A stretch of DNA of 62,475 bases from positions 1 to 62,475 of the forward strand of contig CALWXZ010000003.1 in the NCBI GenBank assembly GCA_944385625.1, read 5' to 3'. A model generated the notes under the pieces. The model saw only the letters and a list, made by a program, of their open reading frames with translations. It did not search any database and was not told the DNA's origin. Both the position numbers and the translations under genes were made by a program. Positions within the stretch are counted from its first letter, which is position 1. Each line of letters begins with the position of its first letter. The DNA comes from an uncultured Flavonifractor sp. (GTDB lineage: Bacteria; Bacillota; Clostridia; Oscillospirales; Oscillospiraceae). Shown in pieces: positions 34,251 to 42,131 of the stretch.

Positions 34251-35606
34251 TTGCCTGAAACTACTTCCAAATCCAAGAAAATGGTGGCCTACGTCGGTAT
34301 TTTGATTATCAATTTTCTGGCCATGTACCTCATCTCCGGCGTGGGCGTGTACAGCTATACCGTAGCTGAGACATTCGGCAACCTGCCGTCTGTAAGTATG
34401 ATCTTTACGCTGGAGTGCGTGGCCCGAGGCGTCTCCATCCCTATTGGCGGCAAAGTGGGAGATAAAGTCGGTCATAAAAAGCTGTTCCTCTTCGCCGTAT
34501 CCCTATATATTATCTGCTATGCGGCGGCGGCTTTTGCCACCAGCTTCTGGATGTTCACCATTGCCCGTATGGCGTCCGGCTTTGCCTGGGGTCTATTTAT
34601 GATGAATGGTTTTGTCCTGCTCAGCGCCATCTTCGGACAGGCCAATGCCCCCAAATATTCAGGCTACAATCAGTCCCTCACCACCGTTGCCATGATTATC
34701 GGCGCGCCCATTGCCGGTGTGGTCTGCGCGATTAACTGGAGGCTTCAGTTCTATGTGGCCATTGTGTTAATGATTATCGGCCTAGCGCTGTGTGCCTACG
34801 GTATTCCTTCCATTCCCCCTAAGCGTGGGGAGGGCAGCAAACTGGATCTGCTGGGCGTCATCGCTACCGGAGTGACTCTGGTGCCATTCTCTTTGGCTAT
34901 GAACTGGGGAAGCGCCTACGGATGGACAAGTCCGCTGATCGTGGGTCTGCTGGCCGTGGCTGTCATCGGTCTGATCCTCCTGATCTTTGCCGAGCGCAAG
35001 GCGACTGACCCGGTATTCCCTGCCAAGCTGTTTAAAAACCGCTATTACTTGTGTATTCTGTTACTTATGTTTATCTTCTCCGTTGGTAATGGGGCGGGTA
35101 ACTATGGACCTACTTATGCACAGGCGGTTCTGGGGGCCAGCAGTCAGATTTCCGGTCTGCTCAATGTTCCCGGTCTAATCTTGGCGGTAGTACTCACCAT
35201 CTTTTTTGGTAACCACGCCGCGAAAACAGGAAAATACAAGGGTATGGTTATGGTATGGGCCATCGGCGCTTTAATTGGTAGTATTTTCTGGGCCTTGCTG
35301 GGTGCGGCCAGCAGCGCTGCCATGGGCCTGGTCCTTCTATTTGTCGGAGCTTTCCCCATTGCATCGGTCAACAGCGTCAACCAGATTGCTCCATATACCT
35401 ACCCTATGACAATTTTGGAGCCCCAGGATCTGGCTACCGGCCTGGCATTTATGGGCCTGGCTGGCGCACTGGGTTCCACCATTGCCGGCGGTCTGTGCGC
35501 GGCCCTGATGAACAGCGCCGGTGGACTGCTGCTGGTATTCAAGGTCCCGGTGGTTTGTTCCGTGCTGATGCTAATCTGTGCGATTCTGTTTAAAGACCGG
35601 AAATAG
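34251..35606 (+). CDS. MFS transporter, probable importer of the pathway substrate
   Basis: The 451-residue protein has about fourteen hydrophobic helices, as in the DHA2-type branch of the major facilitator superfamily, with the motif G-G-K-V-G-D-K-V-G-H-K-K between helices 2 and 3. A TTG at 34251 preceded by AAAGGAGGGG is chosen; the frame is open to 34182. DHA2 proteins are mostly exporters, but its place at the end of a catabolic operon makes uptake (or product export) plausible. Direction and substrate are inferred. Confidence 0.88.
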   Translation: MPETTSKSKKMVAYVGILIINFLAMYLISGVGVYSYTVAETFGNLPSVSMIFTLECVARGVSIPIGGKVGDKVGHKKLFLFAVSLYIICYAAAAFATSFWMFTIARMASGFAWGLFMMNGFVLLSAIFGQANAPKYSGYNQSLTTVAMIIGAPIAGVVCAINWRLQFYVAIVLMIIGLALCAYGIPSIPPKRGEGSKLDLLGVIATGVTLVPFSLAMNWGSAYGWTSPLIVGLLAVAVIGLILLIFAERKATDPVFPAKLFKNRYYLCILLLMFIFSVGNGAGNYGPTYAQAVLGASSQISGLLNVPGLILAVVLTIFFGNHAAKTGKYKGMVMVWAIGALIGSIFWALLGAASSAAMGLVLLFVGAFPIASVNSVNQIAPYTYPMTILEPQDLATGLAFMGLAGALGSTIAGGLCAALMNSAGGLLLVFKVPVVCSVLMLICAILFKDRK

Positions 35607-36060
35607 GTTCGGCAGCTGTCAGGGGCCATCATAGCCATGATTCATTGGGGCTCTCCAAATTTGTTACAACGCCGCACTTTTATGCGGGCCCCTTCAATTT
35701 TTTAGGGTGGAAACCATGATAAATTGCAGGATAAATCCTGCCACCCGTCTTGATTGCCCGACGGCATAAAAGCAGGCCAGCGCAAGCCCAACAGAAGATT
35801 CTCTGTTCCGAGACAATCCCCGGCTAGCAATTCGTCCTGCCCGATTCCTAATATGGCAGTTTTCTTCTGTGTCAGCAGAACCACTGATCTTGTTTGCCGA
35901 CGCTACTCATTGATAAGAGCCTCGCAGCTTGTTTGGATAACAGGCTGCGAGGCTCTTACAAATTGCAAATTTCTCATTCGCGTGCCGGGCAATGCTCGTC
36001 CGGAAGGGGGACCGCCGGATCTTTTCCTCTGCGTCGGTAAGGCGACCCCCTTCCCTGCCG
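35607..36060. other. Intergenic region without a credible gene
   Basis: This 450-bp stretch separates the sigma-54 locus from the PucR gene. Open frames on + are fragmentary and without RBS. The only clear structure is the inverted repeat at 35914-35958. Confidence 0.55.
35914..35958. repeat. Long inverted repeat without T run
   Basis: A 19-bp near-perfect stem (TAAGAGCCTCGCAGC arm at 35914-35928 pairing with its complement ending at 35958) has no T run on either side. It could be a processing or Rho-linked terminator for the MFS operon, or a boundary repeat. Confidence 0.6.
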
Positions 36061-37575
36061 TCACGTCCGCCCGGCGGCGGCCCCATAGCCTGTTTCGATC
36101 AGCTCCAGCACCATCAGAGAGGCCTCCAGCTCCCGGCGGATATCGGAATCCTCCAGTGATATGGACAGCATACTTTCGATCCGGCCCACCCGGTAGATGA
36201 CGTTGTTACGGTGCATATGCAGATATGCGGCGGCGACGGTGGGACGGCGCTCACAGAGCAGGTATCCATACAGCACCCGCAGATTATCATTATGCTCCCG
36301 CAGGTCCCGCTCAATCAGTTCGTCCAGTAGCGGCGAGTACAGGCCGGCATCCGCCGCCGCTTCCACCATGTGATAGGGGGCGTACCGCTGATAATGAAAT
36401 ATAGTCTCATCGTAGTGATACGCCTCAACTCCCAGTTGGCAGAGGGTGCGCAGCGTACTGACCCGGCAGCCCAGCCGAAGCGCGGCCGCTGTCTGCTGAT
36501 AAGCCGTCCGGATGTCCGTCAGCCGCGTAAAGGAACGGCTGACCCCGCATCTCCCCTGTTTTTGCTTCAAAAAAGGACCCAGCCGCTCCAGCACCCAGTC
36601 CAGCCGCTGTTCGTCTTGTATAAACACCAGCACAGACTTGCCGTACACAAATACTTTTTCGTTTGGGATCAGCTCCGCAGCTTGCTGGGATAGGTAGTGG
36701 TCCAACAGGTGGTCTCCCTCCTGCCAGTCCAGCTCCAGAAGCCGGAATTTTCCCTCCGGAGGCAGGCCGATATAGTTCAGCCGCTCCCGCAGATGAGCGG
36801 GCTCCAGATTGCGTCCCTCCAAAAGATCTACCAGGAAGTATTCATACATATAGCGTCTTAATGTGTGGGACTGCAATTCCCTGCTCATACACTGGGCAAT
36901 CCCGTCCCCCAGACAGGCAAAGCAGGCCGCAAGCCCTTCGGAATATGGGCGCCGTGTACAAGGCATTGTAAGGTATCCAATCAGCCTGCGCTGATATTTA
37001 AGCGCCCTAGTTATGGTGATAAAGCCTTCTTCAACCTGAAACGCGCCGTCTTTCCCACTGGATACCAGGTCTTTAAGATATCCCCGCACAGAGTACAGCT
37101 TGACCATCTCTGCCGAGAGATAGCCGTTTTTGCAAACCTCATTGTAGATGGCGGATGGGCTCTCGGTGTGGGGCGAGCGGGCCAGCAGTTTGAAGCTGGG
37201 GTCCATGACCGTGATGGGATTTCCCAGGATAGACTCGCTCAGTTCCAATAGTTTTTCCGCACCGCACCCCGCTAAAAGGGAAAGGTGCATCTCCATATCC
37301 CAATCACGCAACTGGTTAAAGCTGTCCTGGAGGGCGTTGAACAGCTCCTCCAGCGGAAGATATGTATTCAATTTAACAGGGCTTATTTTCCCATGGTAGG
37401 ATAGATCAATTCCATCCTCCCGCTTTCCCAGGTAGAGGGTGGCTTCCGACAGCCGCTCATTGGTCGGCGGCAGCAGTTTAATCCCTTTGATGGGGCCGTT
37501 CGTGTACAGCTCTGTCTCCAGCTCCGGATAGGTCTGATTCAGATTGTCCCAAAGCATAGCAAGCGTGATAATCAT
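36061..37575 (-). CDS. PucR-family transcriptional regulator
   Basis: The 504-residue protein has an N-terminal ligand-sensing region. A GGDEF-like central segment is followed by the C-terminal PucR HTH (about 445-500, with 'AAYLHMHRNNVIYRVGRIESML'). Such proteins regulate catabolic genes for purines, amines or aromatic compounds. ATG 37575 with GAGG upstream is chosen; the frame is open to 37734. It lies on the same strand 288 bp downstream of the hydrolase-flavoprotein-ferredoxin operon and is the best candidate to control it. Confidence 0.88.
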   Translation of the reverse strand: MIITLAMLWDNLNQTYPELETELYTNGPIKGIKLLPPTNERLSEATLYLGKREDGIDLSYHGKISPVKLNTYLPLEELFNALQDSFNQLRDWDMEMHLSLLAGCGAEKLLELSESILGNPITVMDPSFKLLARSPHTESPSAIYNEVCKNGYLSAEMVKLYSVRGYLKDLVSSGKDGAFQVEEGFITITRALKYQRRLIGYLTMPCTRRPYSEGLAACFACLGDGIAQCMSRELQSHTLRRYMYEYFLVDLLEGRNLEPAHLRERLNYIGLPPEGKFRLLELDWQEGDHLLDHYLSQQAAELIPNEKVFVYGKSVLVFIQDEQRLDWVLERLGPFLKQKQGRCGVSRSFTRLTDIRTAYQQTAAALRLGCRVSTLRTLCQLGVEAYHYDETIFHYQRYAPYHMVEAAADAGLYSPLLDELIERDLREHNDNLRVLYGYLLCERRPTVAAAYLHMHRNNVIYRVGRIESMLSISLEDSDIRRELEASLMVLELIETGYGAAAGRT

Positions 37576-37863
37576 AATTGTGTATCCTCTTTCAATGCCA
37601 TTTCTGACCGCTTCCTCACCATCCGGCGAGGAAGATGGCAGGATTTTTGACCATAAACCAATCCTCATCCGCAGCAGTATCCGGTTCTGATAGCCCACGT
37701 CACAGTGCGCCCACCGTGTGGCACTGCCGTGCAATCAAGGCATTGTACGCGGCAAGATGGGCCATGCTTATCATACTTGAAAGCGCCGGCTGCCCCATTA
37801 CCAGCGGCAGCCGACGCTTCCACGCAACACCATTTGAGATGAGATAACGCTGAAATTTGGCCC
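37576..37863. other. Intergenic region between PucR gene and C-C hydrolase gene
   Basis: No gene or firm promoter is seen. A GGCGAGGAAGATGG/CCATCC-type patch and the sequence GGCACTGCCGTGC near 37720 are not convincing sites. The -24/-12-like match there has the wrong spacing (9 bp). Confidence 0.45.
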
Positions 37864-38691
37864 TTACTTCACATCGGGGCCAAACTGGGCATAGAGCTCC
37901 GGCAGGATGGAAGCCAGGTTGGAAAACTCCACCACGTTGTGGAGGGCCAGGCCCATGGGGGCCTCCACGGGCACCCGGAGACCCTGGGGCAGCACGCACA
38001 TGGGGACCCCCTTGTTGATGCGGGCGCCCATCCAGAAACGGGTGCGGAACTCTACACCGCCCTGAATCTCCCGGCAGGTGTGGATCATCACGGCGGGCAC
38101 TTTGCCGGTGGGATGGGCCCGGTTCTCGGTGAGGCCGTACCCGCCGAACATGGCCTTCACCGGGGAGGTCCTCAGCTTCTCCGAATCAAAGCCCATCTGC
38201 TCCGGCTTCAGGAAGGTGATAATGATATCATCCAAGCCCCCGCCGATATCCTCCATGACGAAATGATCCACCCCGGTGTACTTCTCCTCCAGGGGCAGGG
38301 ACGGGTCCAGCAGCTTGCGTCGGTCGCTGTCACAGACGGTAATACCGCCGTGGCAGGTGGGACACCAGATCTTGTACCGCAGGCCGGGGCCGGCGGCGTG
38401 CCACGCAAACCACCACTGGAGCATCTCCACGGTGCAGCCGGGAAAGACGTTATTCACCGCCACATAGCCCAGACCGTTGTCCATAACGCAGTAGCCGGTC
38501 TCCACCTCGTGATAGCCGGGGTCCAATAGGTCGTTGAGCCGCTCCAGAGGCAGGGCCTTGGCGGGATCCATGGGCCCCTTGGACAGGATCTCCATCAGGC
38601 GGGGGTTGGGGGTGGCCATGGGACGGTAATAATACTTGGCGTAGGGCAGCTTCTCCTCTTCAGGGGTCAGAGGACGCAGTTCTTCCGACAT
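37864..38691 (-). CDS. PhlG/phloretin-hydrolase-like C-C bond hydrolase
   Basis: The 275-residue protein resembles 2,4-diacetylphloroglucinol hydrolase (PhlG) and phloretin hydrolase of flavonoid-degrading Eubacterium. These zinc enzymes cleave the C-C bond between an acyl chain and a phloroglucinol ring. Recognisable blocks are 'ALPLERLNDLLDPGYHEVE', 'WWFAWH', 'LRYKIWCP', 'HFVMEDIG' and 'LHNVVEFSNLA'. Candidate metal ligands His114, Glu147, His251 and Glu255 keep the H...E...HxxxE order of PhlG. ATG 38691 has AAAGGAG upstream. It is the third gene of an operon with a flavoprotein and ferredoxin. The real substrate is unknown. Confidence 0.82.
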   Translation of the reverse strand: MSEELRPLTPEEEKLPYAKYYYRPMATPNPRLMEILSKGPMDPAKALPLERLNDLLDPGYHEVETGYCVMDNGLGYVAVNNVFPGCTVEMLQWWFAWHAAGPGLRYKIWCPTCHGGITVCDSDRRKLLDPSLPLEEKYTGVDHFVMEDIGGGLDDIIITFLKPEQMGFDSEKLRTSPVKAMFGGYGLTENRAHPTGKVPAVMIHTCREIQGGVEFRTRFWMGARINKGVPMCVLPQGLRVPVEAPMGLALHNVVEFSNLASILPELYAQFGPDVK

Positions 38692-38705
38692 CGTAAACAC
38701 TCCTT

Positions 38706-40427
38706 TCAGCCGGGCTGGTTGGGATAGCGGTCCAGGGGCACGGTCTCCGCCGTCACCCGGATTCCGTCCCCATCCGCCACCTGGACATACCACTCGGGAC
38801 GGGCGCTGTGCTGGGGATAGTCCTCCCGCAGGAACCAGCCTCTGGATTCCTTGCGGGCCAGGGAACCATTGAAGAACAGTTCGGCGCACAGGAGCATGGA
38901 GCGGTACTCATTGCAGGCAAAGAGACCGTGGGGATCGACGGCGCGCACCTGAGGCAGCTGATTCTTCAGCTCCCGCACCCTGGCCAGGGCTGCCTCGATA
39001 CGGTCCTGACGGCGGTAGAGACTGTTGCCCAGAGGCTGCATGACCTTGTGAATCTCGTCCAGCAGAGCGTAACCGTCCACCGCGCCGGCGGCGGTGAGGG
39101 GGGCGCGGAAGCGGCGGTCCACCCCGTCGATCTGCTCCTGGGACAGCTGGCCCAGGGTATGTCCGGCGGCATAATTGGCGGCGGACGCGCCGGCCATGCG
39201 GCCGGAATAGAGGGCAAAGGCCAGGCCGCTGCCCCGGACGCGGCCGGGAGGCGGCGGCACCGCGCCGGTAACCCGGGAGCCGCCGTAGCAGATATCGCCA
39301 GCGGCTAACAGGCCGGGTACGCTGGTGCTCCAGTCCTGATCCACCCACAGGCCGGAGAACTCGCCAATGAGGCCGGGGACCACCTCGTCGCTGGTTTGCT
39401 GGGTAAAGGCGTTGAAGAACAGCCCGCCCCAGAAGCGGTCGGCAAAGGGGCGGTCGTAGTAGGAGTCGGAGGCCAGAATGGAGGTCAGGTAGGGCATCAG
39501 CGGGTTCTCGTTCTGGCGGTAGTGCATGGGGCCGTTGCCCGCCTTGACCTGCTTGTACCACTCGGCCAGGCTGTTCTGGTCCATGTCGGGGTGCTCGCCG
39601 GCTGTGTGGGCCAGACAGACGTTTTCCCCCTTGTCGTTGAACAGGGCGAACTCTACCCCCATGCTGGATTCAAAATTATCCAGGGAGGTCCAGTTATAGA
39701 AGGAGCCAAACTCGCAGTTGGTAAACCGCGCACCGGCCCGCCAAGCAGCGGCCAGCCCCTCGCCCCGGCCCGGGGACCACATGGGCATGATCCGATAGTT
39801 TTGGCTGCCGGTGGCCAGCACCACCGTCTTGGCCCGCAAGATCCACTGCTCGCCGCTGTCGATGTGGTAGCCCACCGCGCCGCTGACGCGGCCATCGTCG
39901 GTGAGCACATCCACCACGCCCACCCGGTCCACCACCTGGACGCCGGCCTTTACGGCGTAGCTGCGCACCTGAACCATGTAGTCCAGGTCCACGGAGACCA
40001 GGGTCCAGGGGAAGTGGTCGGGCTCTGAGAAGGTGCGCTTTCCGTGCTCGTCCTCGCCGGTGATCTGGGCCAGCCATTTCAGAGTCCGGTAGCTGCCGTC
40101 CGGGTTCTTGCACACCTTTCCGCCGGACCAGCGGTCCACGGCGTCAATGCTGTCGTTCATCCCCTGGGCGTACCGGAGCAGGCCCTCCTGGTCGTTCAGA
40201 TAGTCCCCCACATACTTGGTGTGGTAGGCCACGAAGTCCTCCGGTTTGCTGCTGCCCAGCATGGTGATGATCCCGGCGCCCCGGTTGGCCTTGCCCGCAT
40301 AACCGGCGGTGTACTTCTCCACCACGGTCACAGTCAGTTCGGGATTGGCCTCTTTTGCGGTAATGGCAGCGGCCAGTCCGGCCAGGCTGCCTCCAACGAT
40401 GAGAATATCTGCGGTATGAGTGGGCAT
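38706..40427 (-). CDS. FAD-dependent AprA/fumarate-reductase-like oxidoreductase
   Basis: The 573-residue flavoprotein begins with the FAD motif I-V-G-G-S-L-A-G (10-17) and has the later A-T-G-S-Q-N-Y and L-A-A-G-D-I-C-Y-G-G blocks of the succinate dehydrogenase/fumarate reductase/AprA superfamily. Its partner is a two-cluster ferredoxin encoded 15 bp upstream, the same pairing as in adenylylsulfate reductase AprBA. No other sulfate-reduction gene is present, and the next gene is a C-C hydrolase. An anaerobic reduction of an organic double bond is more likely than APS reduction. The 'apr' likeness is by eye. Confidence 0.85.
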   Translation of the reverse strand: MPTHTADILIVGGSLAGLAAAITAKEANPELTVTVVEKYTAGYAGKANRGAGIITMLGSSKPEDFVAYHTKYVGDYLNDQEGLLRYAQGMNDSIDAVDRWSGGKVCKNPDGSYRTLKWLAQITGEDEHGKRTFSEPDHFPWTLVSVDLDYMVQVRSYAVKAGVQVVDRVGVVDVLTDDGRVSGAVGYHIDSGEQWILRAKTVVLATGSQNYRIMPMWSPGRGEGLAAAWRAGARFTNCEFGSFYNWTSLDNFESSMGVEFALFNDKGENVCLAHTAGEHPDMDQNSLAEWYKQVKAGNGPMHYRQNENPLMPYLTSILASDSYYDRPFADRFWGGLFFNAFTQQTSDEVVPGLIGEFSGLWVDQDWSTSVPGLLAAGDICYGGSRVTGAVPPPPGRVRGSGLAFALYSGRMAGASAANYAAGHTLGQLSQEQIDGVDRRFRAPLTAAGAVDGYALLDEIHKVMQPLGNSLYRRQDRIEAALARVRELKNQLPQVRAVDPHGLFACNEYRSMLLCAELFFNGSLARKESRGWFLREDYPQHSARPEWYVQVADGDGIRVTAETVPLDRYPNQPG

Positions 40428-40442
40428 GAGGTTCCCTCCTTC

Positions 40443-40670
40443 TTACAAAATGTTCTCCCGCGGGAAGCGGTAGTGGGCGTAGTCGGGCACGACCTTGACA
40501 GCCCGCTTGGGGCAGTTGAGTTCGCAGAACAGGCACTGCACACAGTCCTGCGGATAGGCCACCACCGGCCTGCGGGCTTTCTCGTCCCACTTGATGACAT
40601 CAATAAAGCAGGATTTGAAGCAGAGCTTGCAACCAATGCACAGCTCCTGGTTAATAATGATTTTGTTCAC
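40443..40670 (-). CDS. 2x[4Fe-4S] ferredoxin, AprB-like electron partner
   Basis: The 75-residue ferredoxin has two complete cluster motifs: Cys11, 14, 17, 21 and Cys43, 46, 49, 53. It starts with GTG at 40670 after AGGAGG. As first gene of the operon it should supply electrons to the flavoprotein. A TATAAT -10 box lies on the minus strand at 40718-40723, without a clear -35 element. Confidence 0.92.
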   Translation of the reverse strand: MNKIIINQELCIGCKLCFKSCFIDVIKWDEKARRPVVAYPQDCVQCLFCELNCPKRAVKVVPDYAHYRFPRENIL

Positions 40671-40811
40671 GCAAAGCTCCCTCCTGATAGCAGAATTTAG
40701 GTCTGTTTGTCGGGTATATTATAAAAAGAACGGGGGGTGAAATCATTGGACGGATCTACAATCTGAATCTTTTTTCATAAGCCGGCGTAGGGCGTAATGT
40801 TCAGGTTTTAC

Positions 40812-41060
40812 TTATTTTTCCATTTCCTTGCACACAGTCAGCGCCGCGGCCAGCTGGTCCGGGCAGGAGGTGCCCTTGTCCAGACATTGGATGCCCTTCA
40901 GCCGGGCGATGGCGTCCTCAACAGGCATACCTGTCAGGAGACGGCTGAGGGCCTGGGTGAATCCGGGGCAGCCCAGCACAAACTCCACGGATTGGATCCG
41001 CCCCCGGTCCACCTCCAGTATGATTTCTTTGGCACAGGTTCCTTTTGTCTGATAACGCAT
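40812..41060 (-). CDS. TSCPD-domain protein (TIGR03905-like)
   Basis: The 82-residue protein ends with the T-S-C-P-D-Q-L-A-A-A-L signature and has the upstream G-C-P-G-F-T-Q-A-L-S-R block. The TSCPD domain also occurs at the C-terminus of some ribonucleotide reductases; the function of the stand-alone proteins is unknown. It diverges from the MerR gene and is read from a MerR-type promoter. A paralog lies at 49175-49423. Confidence 0.88.
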   Translation of the reverse strand: MRYQTKGTCAKEIILEVDRGRIQSVEFVLGCPGFTQALSRLLTGMPVEDAIARLKGIQCLDKGTSCPDQLAAALTVCKEMEK

Positions 41061-41110
41061 ACTTTTCTCTCCTGTCTCTGGTATAAGGCCGCGGCCTGTT
41101 GTATAATGCC

Positions 41111-41141
41111 ACTATAAACCTTCCTATTATAGGAGAGTCAA
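41111..41141 (-). promoter_or_regulatory. MerR-type promoter (19-bp spacer) for the TSCPD gene
   Basis: On the minus strand TTGACT (41136-41141) and TATAGT (41111-41116) are 19 bp apart, with the dyad CCTATNATAGG in the spacer. The overlong spacer is the hallmark of promoters that MerR regulators activate by distortion. The promoter at 42045-42075 is nearly the same. Confidence 0.85.
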
Positions 41142-41164
41142 GTCTGGCGGAGGGGGGAATTGGA

Positions 41165-41953
41165 GTGCAGGGCTATCTTTCCATAGGCGACTTTGCCAAA
41201 CTGCGGAACGTGAATCAAAAATCGCTGCGGTACTATGAGCGAATCGGGGCATTAACACCGGCCTATACAGATCCCGATACCGGCTACCGCTACTATGCGC
41301 TGGAACAGCTGGTGGAGATGGATATGATCCTGATGTGCCTGGAGCTTAACATTCCTTTGCGGGACGCGGAACAGTACCGCAATCCCGACAAGACCCTGGA
41401 TATCCGGCGTTTGCTCCAGGATGGCCGGCGGAGGGCCCAGGAAAAACTGGAGCATCTTCAGGCCACCATGGAGCAGATGGATGAGGCCTTGGAGCGCATT
41501 GCGGAAAACTGTCCCTACCAGGCCCAAGCGGGTAGCTACACACGCCACCTGCATCAACGCCTGATTCTGAGAGAATCGTTCGTCCCCTCCGGCGGAGAAC
41601 TGGGCGTTAAGCAGAGTTCCACGAAAATCTTTCTCCGCGGGCAGTCTCTTGGACTGCTGCCGGCCTTCACCTTTCCCATCGGACTGATTGCGGAGCGCTG
41701 CGGCCCAGAGATCAAAACCTCCATTTTTCTGGAGGTGCTCCGGCGGAAGGAGGAGATATCGGCTGTGGAGACCCTGCCGGCGGGGACCTATCTCTGCCAG
41801 CAGCGGCCGTCCTGCGAGTTGGGAGACGTGGAAGGCCTGGCGGCGGCGTATTTTGAAGCGCGTCCTCACGCGGACCGGGTAATCATTACCAATTTGACCT
41901 TGGCACAGTTTGACGTGAAAAATCCGGTGCTGGAACTACAGGAGCCGCTCTGA
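41165..41953 (+). CDS. MerR-family regulator with effector-binding domain
   Basis: The 262-residue protein has an N-terminal MerR HTH (L-S-I-G-D-F-A-K-L then K-S-L-R-Y-Y-E-R-I-G and the wing D-P-D-T-G-Y-R-Y-Y), a coiled-coil dimer helix (about 85-125) and a C-terminal domain of BmrR/GyrI size. It starts with GTG at 41165 after GGAGGGGGG. It lies between two promoters with 19-bp spacers and so most likely activates the TSCPD gene and the MATE-OYE operon on binding a drug-like or aromatic ligand. Confidence 0.9.
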   Translation: MQGYLSIGDFAKLRNVNQKSLRYYERIGALTPAYTDPDTGYRYYALEQLVEMDMILMCLELNIPLRDAEQYRNPDKTLDIRRLLQDGRRRAQEKLEHLQATMEQMDEALERIAENCPYQAQAGSYTRHLHQRLILRESFVPSGGELGVKQSSTKIFLRGQSLGLLPAFTFPIGLIAERCGPEIKTSIFLEVLRRKEEISAVETLPAGTYLCQQRPSCELGDVEGLAAAYFEARPHADRVIITNLTLAQFDVKNPVLELQEPL

Positions 41954-41960
41954 AGACAAC

Positions 41961-41999
41961 AGGGGGAGCGGCGGGAGATCATCTCCCGCCGCTCCCCCT
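41961..41999 (+). terminator. Hairpin after the merR-like gene
   Basis: A perfect 19-bp GC-rich stem (41961-41979 with 41981-41999) follows the stop by 8 bp. No long T run follows, so termination strength is uncertain. Confidence 0.65.
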
Positions 42000-42044
42000 G
42001 TTGATTGTTGGGCATGGTTTCCCGGATGGGTCTGAACTTTCCAC

Positions 42045-42075
42045 TTGACTCTCCCATTATGGGAGAGTTTATAGT
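42045..42075 (+). promoter_or_regulatory. MerR-type promoter (19-bp spacer) for the MATE-OYE operon
   Basis: TTGACT (42045-42050), a 19-bp spacer with the dyad CTCTCCCATTATGGGAGAG, and TATAGT (42070-42075) form a textbook MerR-activated promoter. It shares both hexamers and the spacing with the one at 41111-41141. Confidence 0.9.
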
Positions 42076-42131
42076 AAATACGCTGCCAGTTTACCGGGCG
42101 ACTTGGATGTGGCCCAGAAAGGAAGGATCAG

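Noticed and set aside
35754..36200. A 148-codon + strand frame before the PucR gene
   Set aside because: It lacks an RBS, overlaps the 3' end of the PucR gene antisense and passes through the inverted repeat at 35914-35958. The translation has no domain-like character.
37711..37732. A TGGCAC...TGC string resembling a sixth sigma-54 promoter
   Set aside because: The GG to GC distance is 9 bp, not 10, and no gene starts at the right distance.
38706..40670. Sulfate respiration genes aprBA
   Set aside because: The flavoprotein and ferredoxin resemble AprA and AprB in layout, but no sat, dsr or qmo genes are nearby and the operon partner is a C-C hydrolase, so an organic substrate is more likely.
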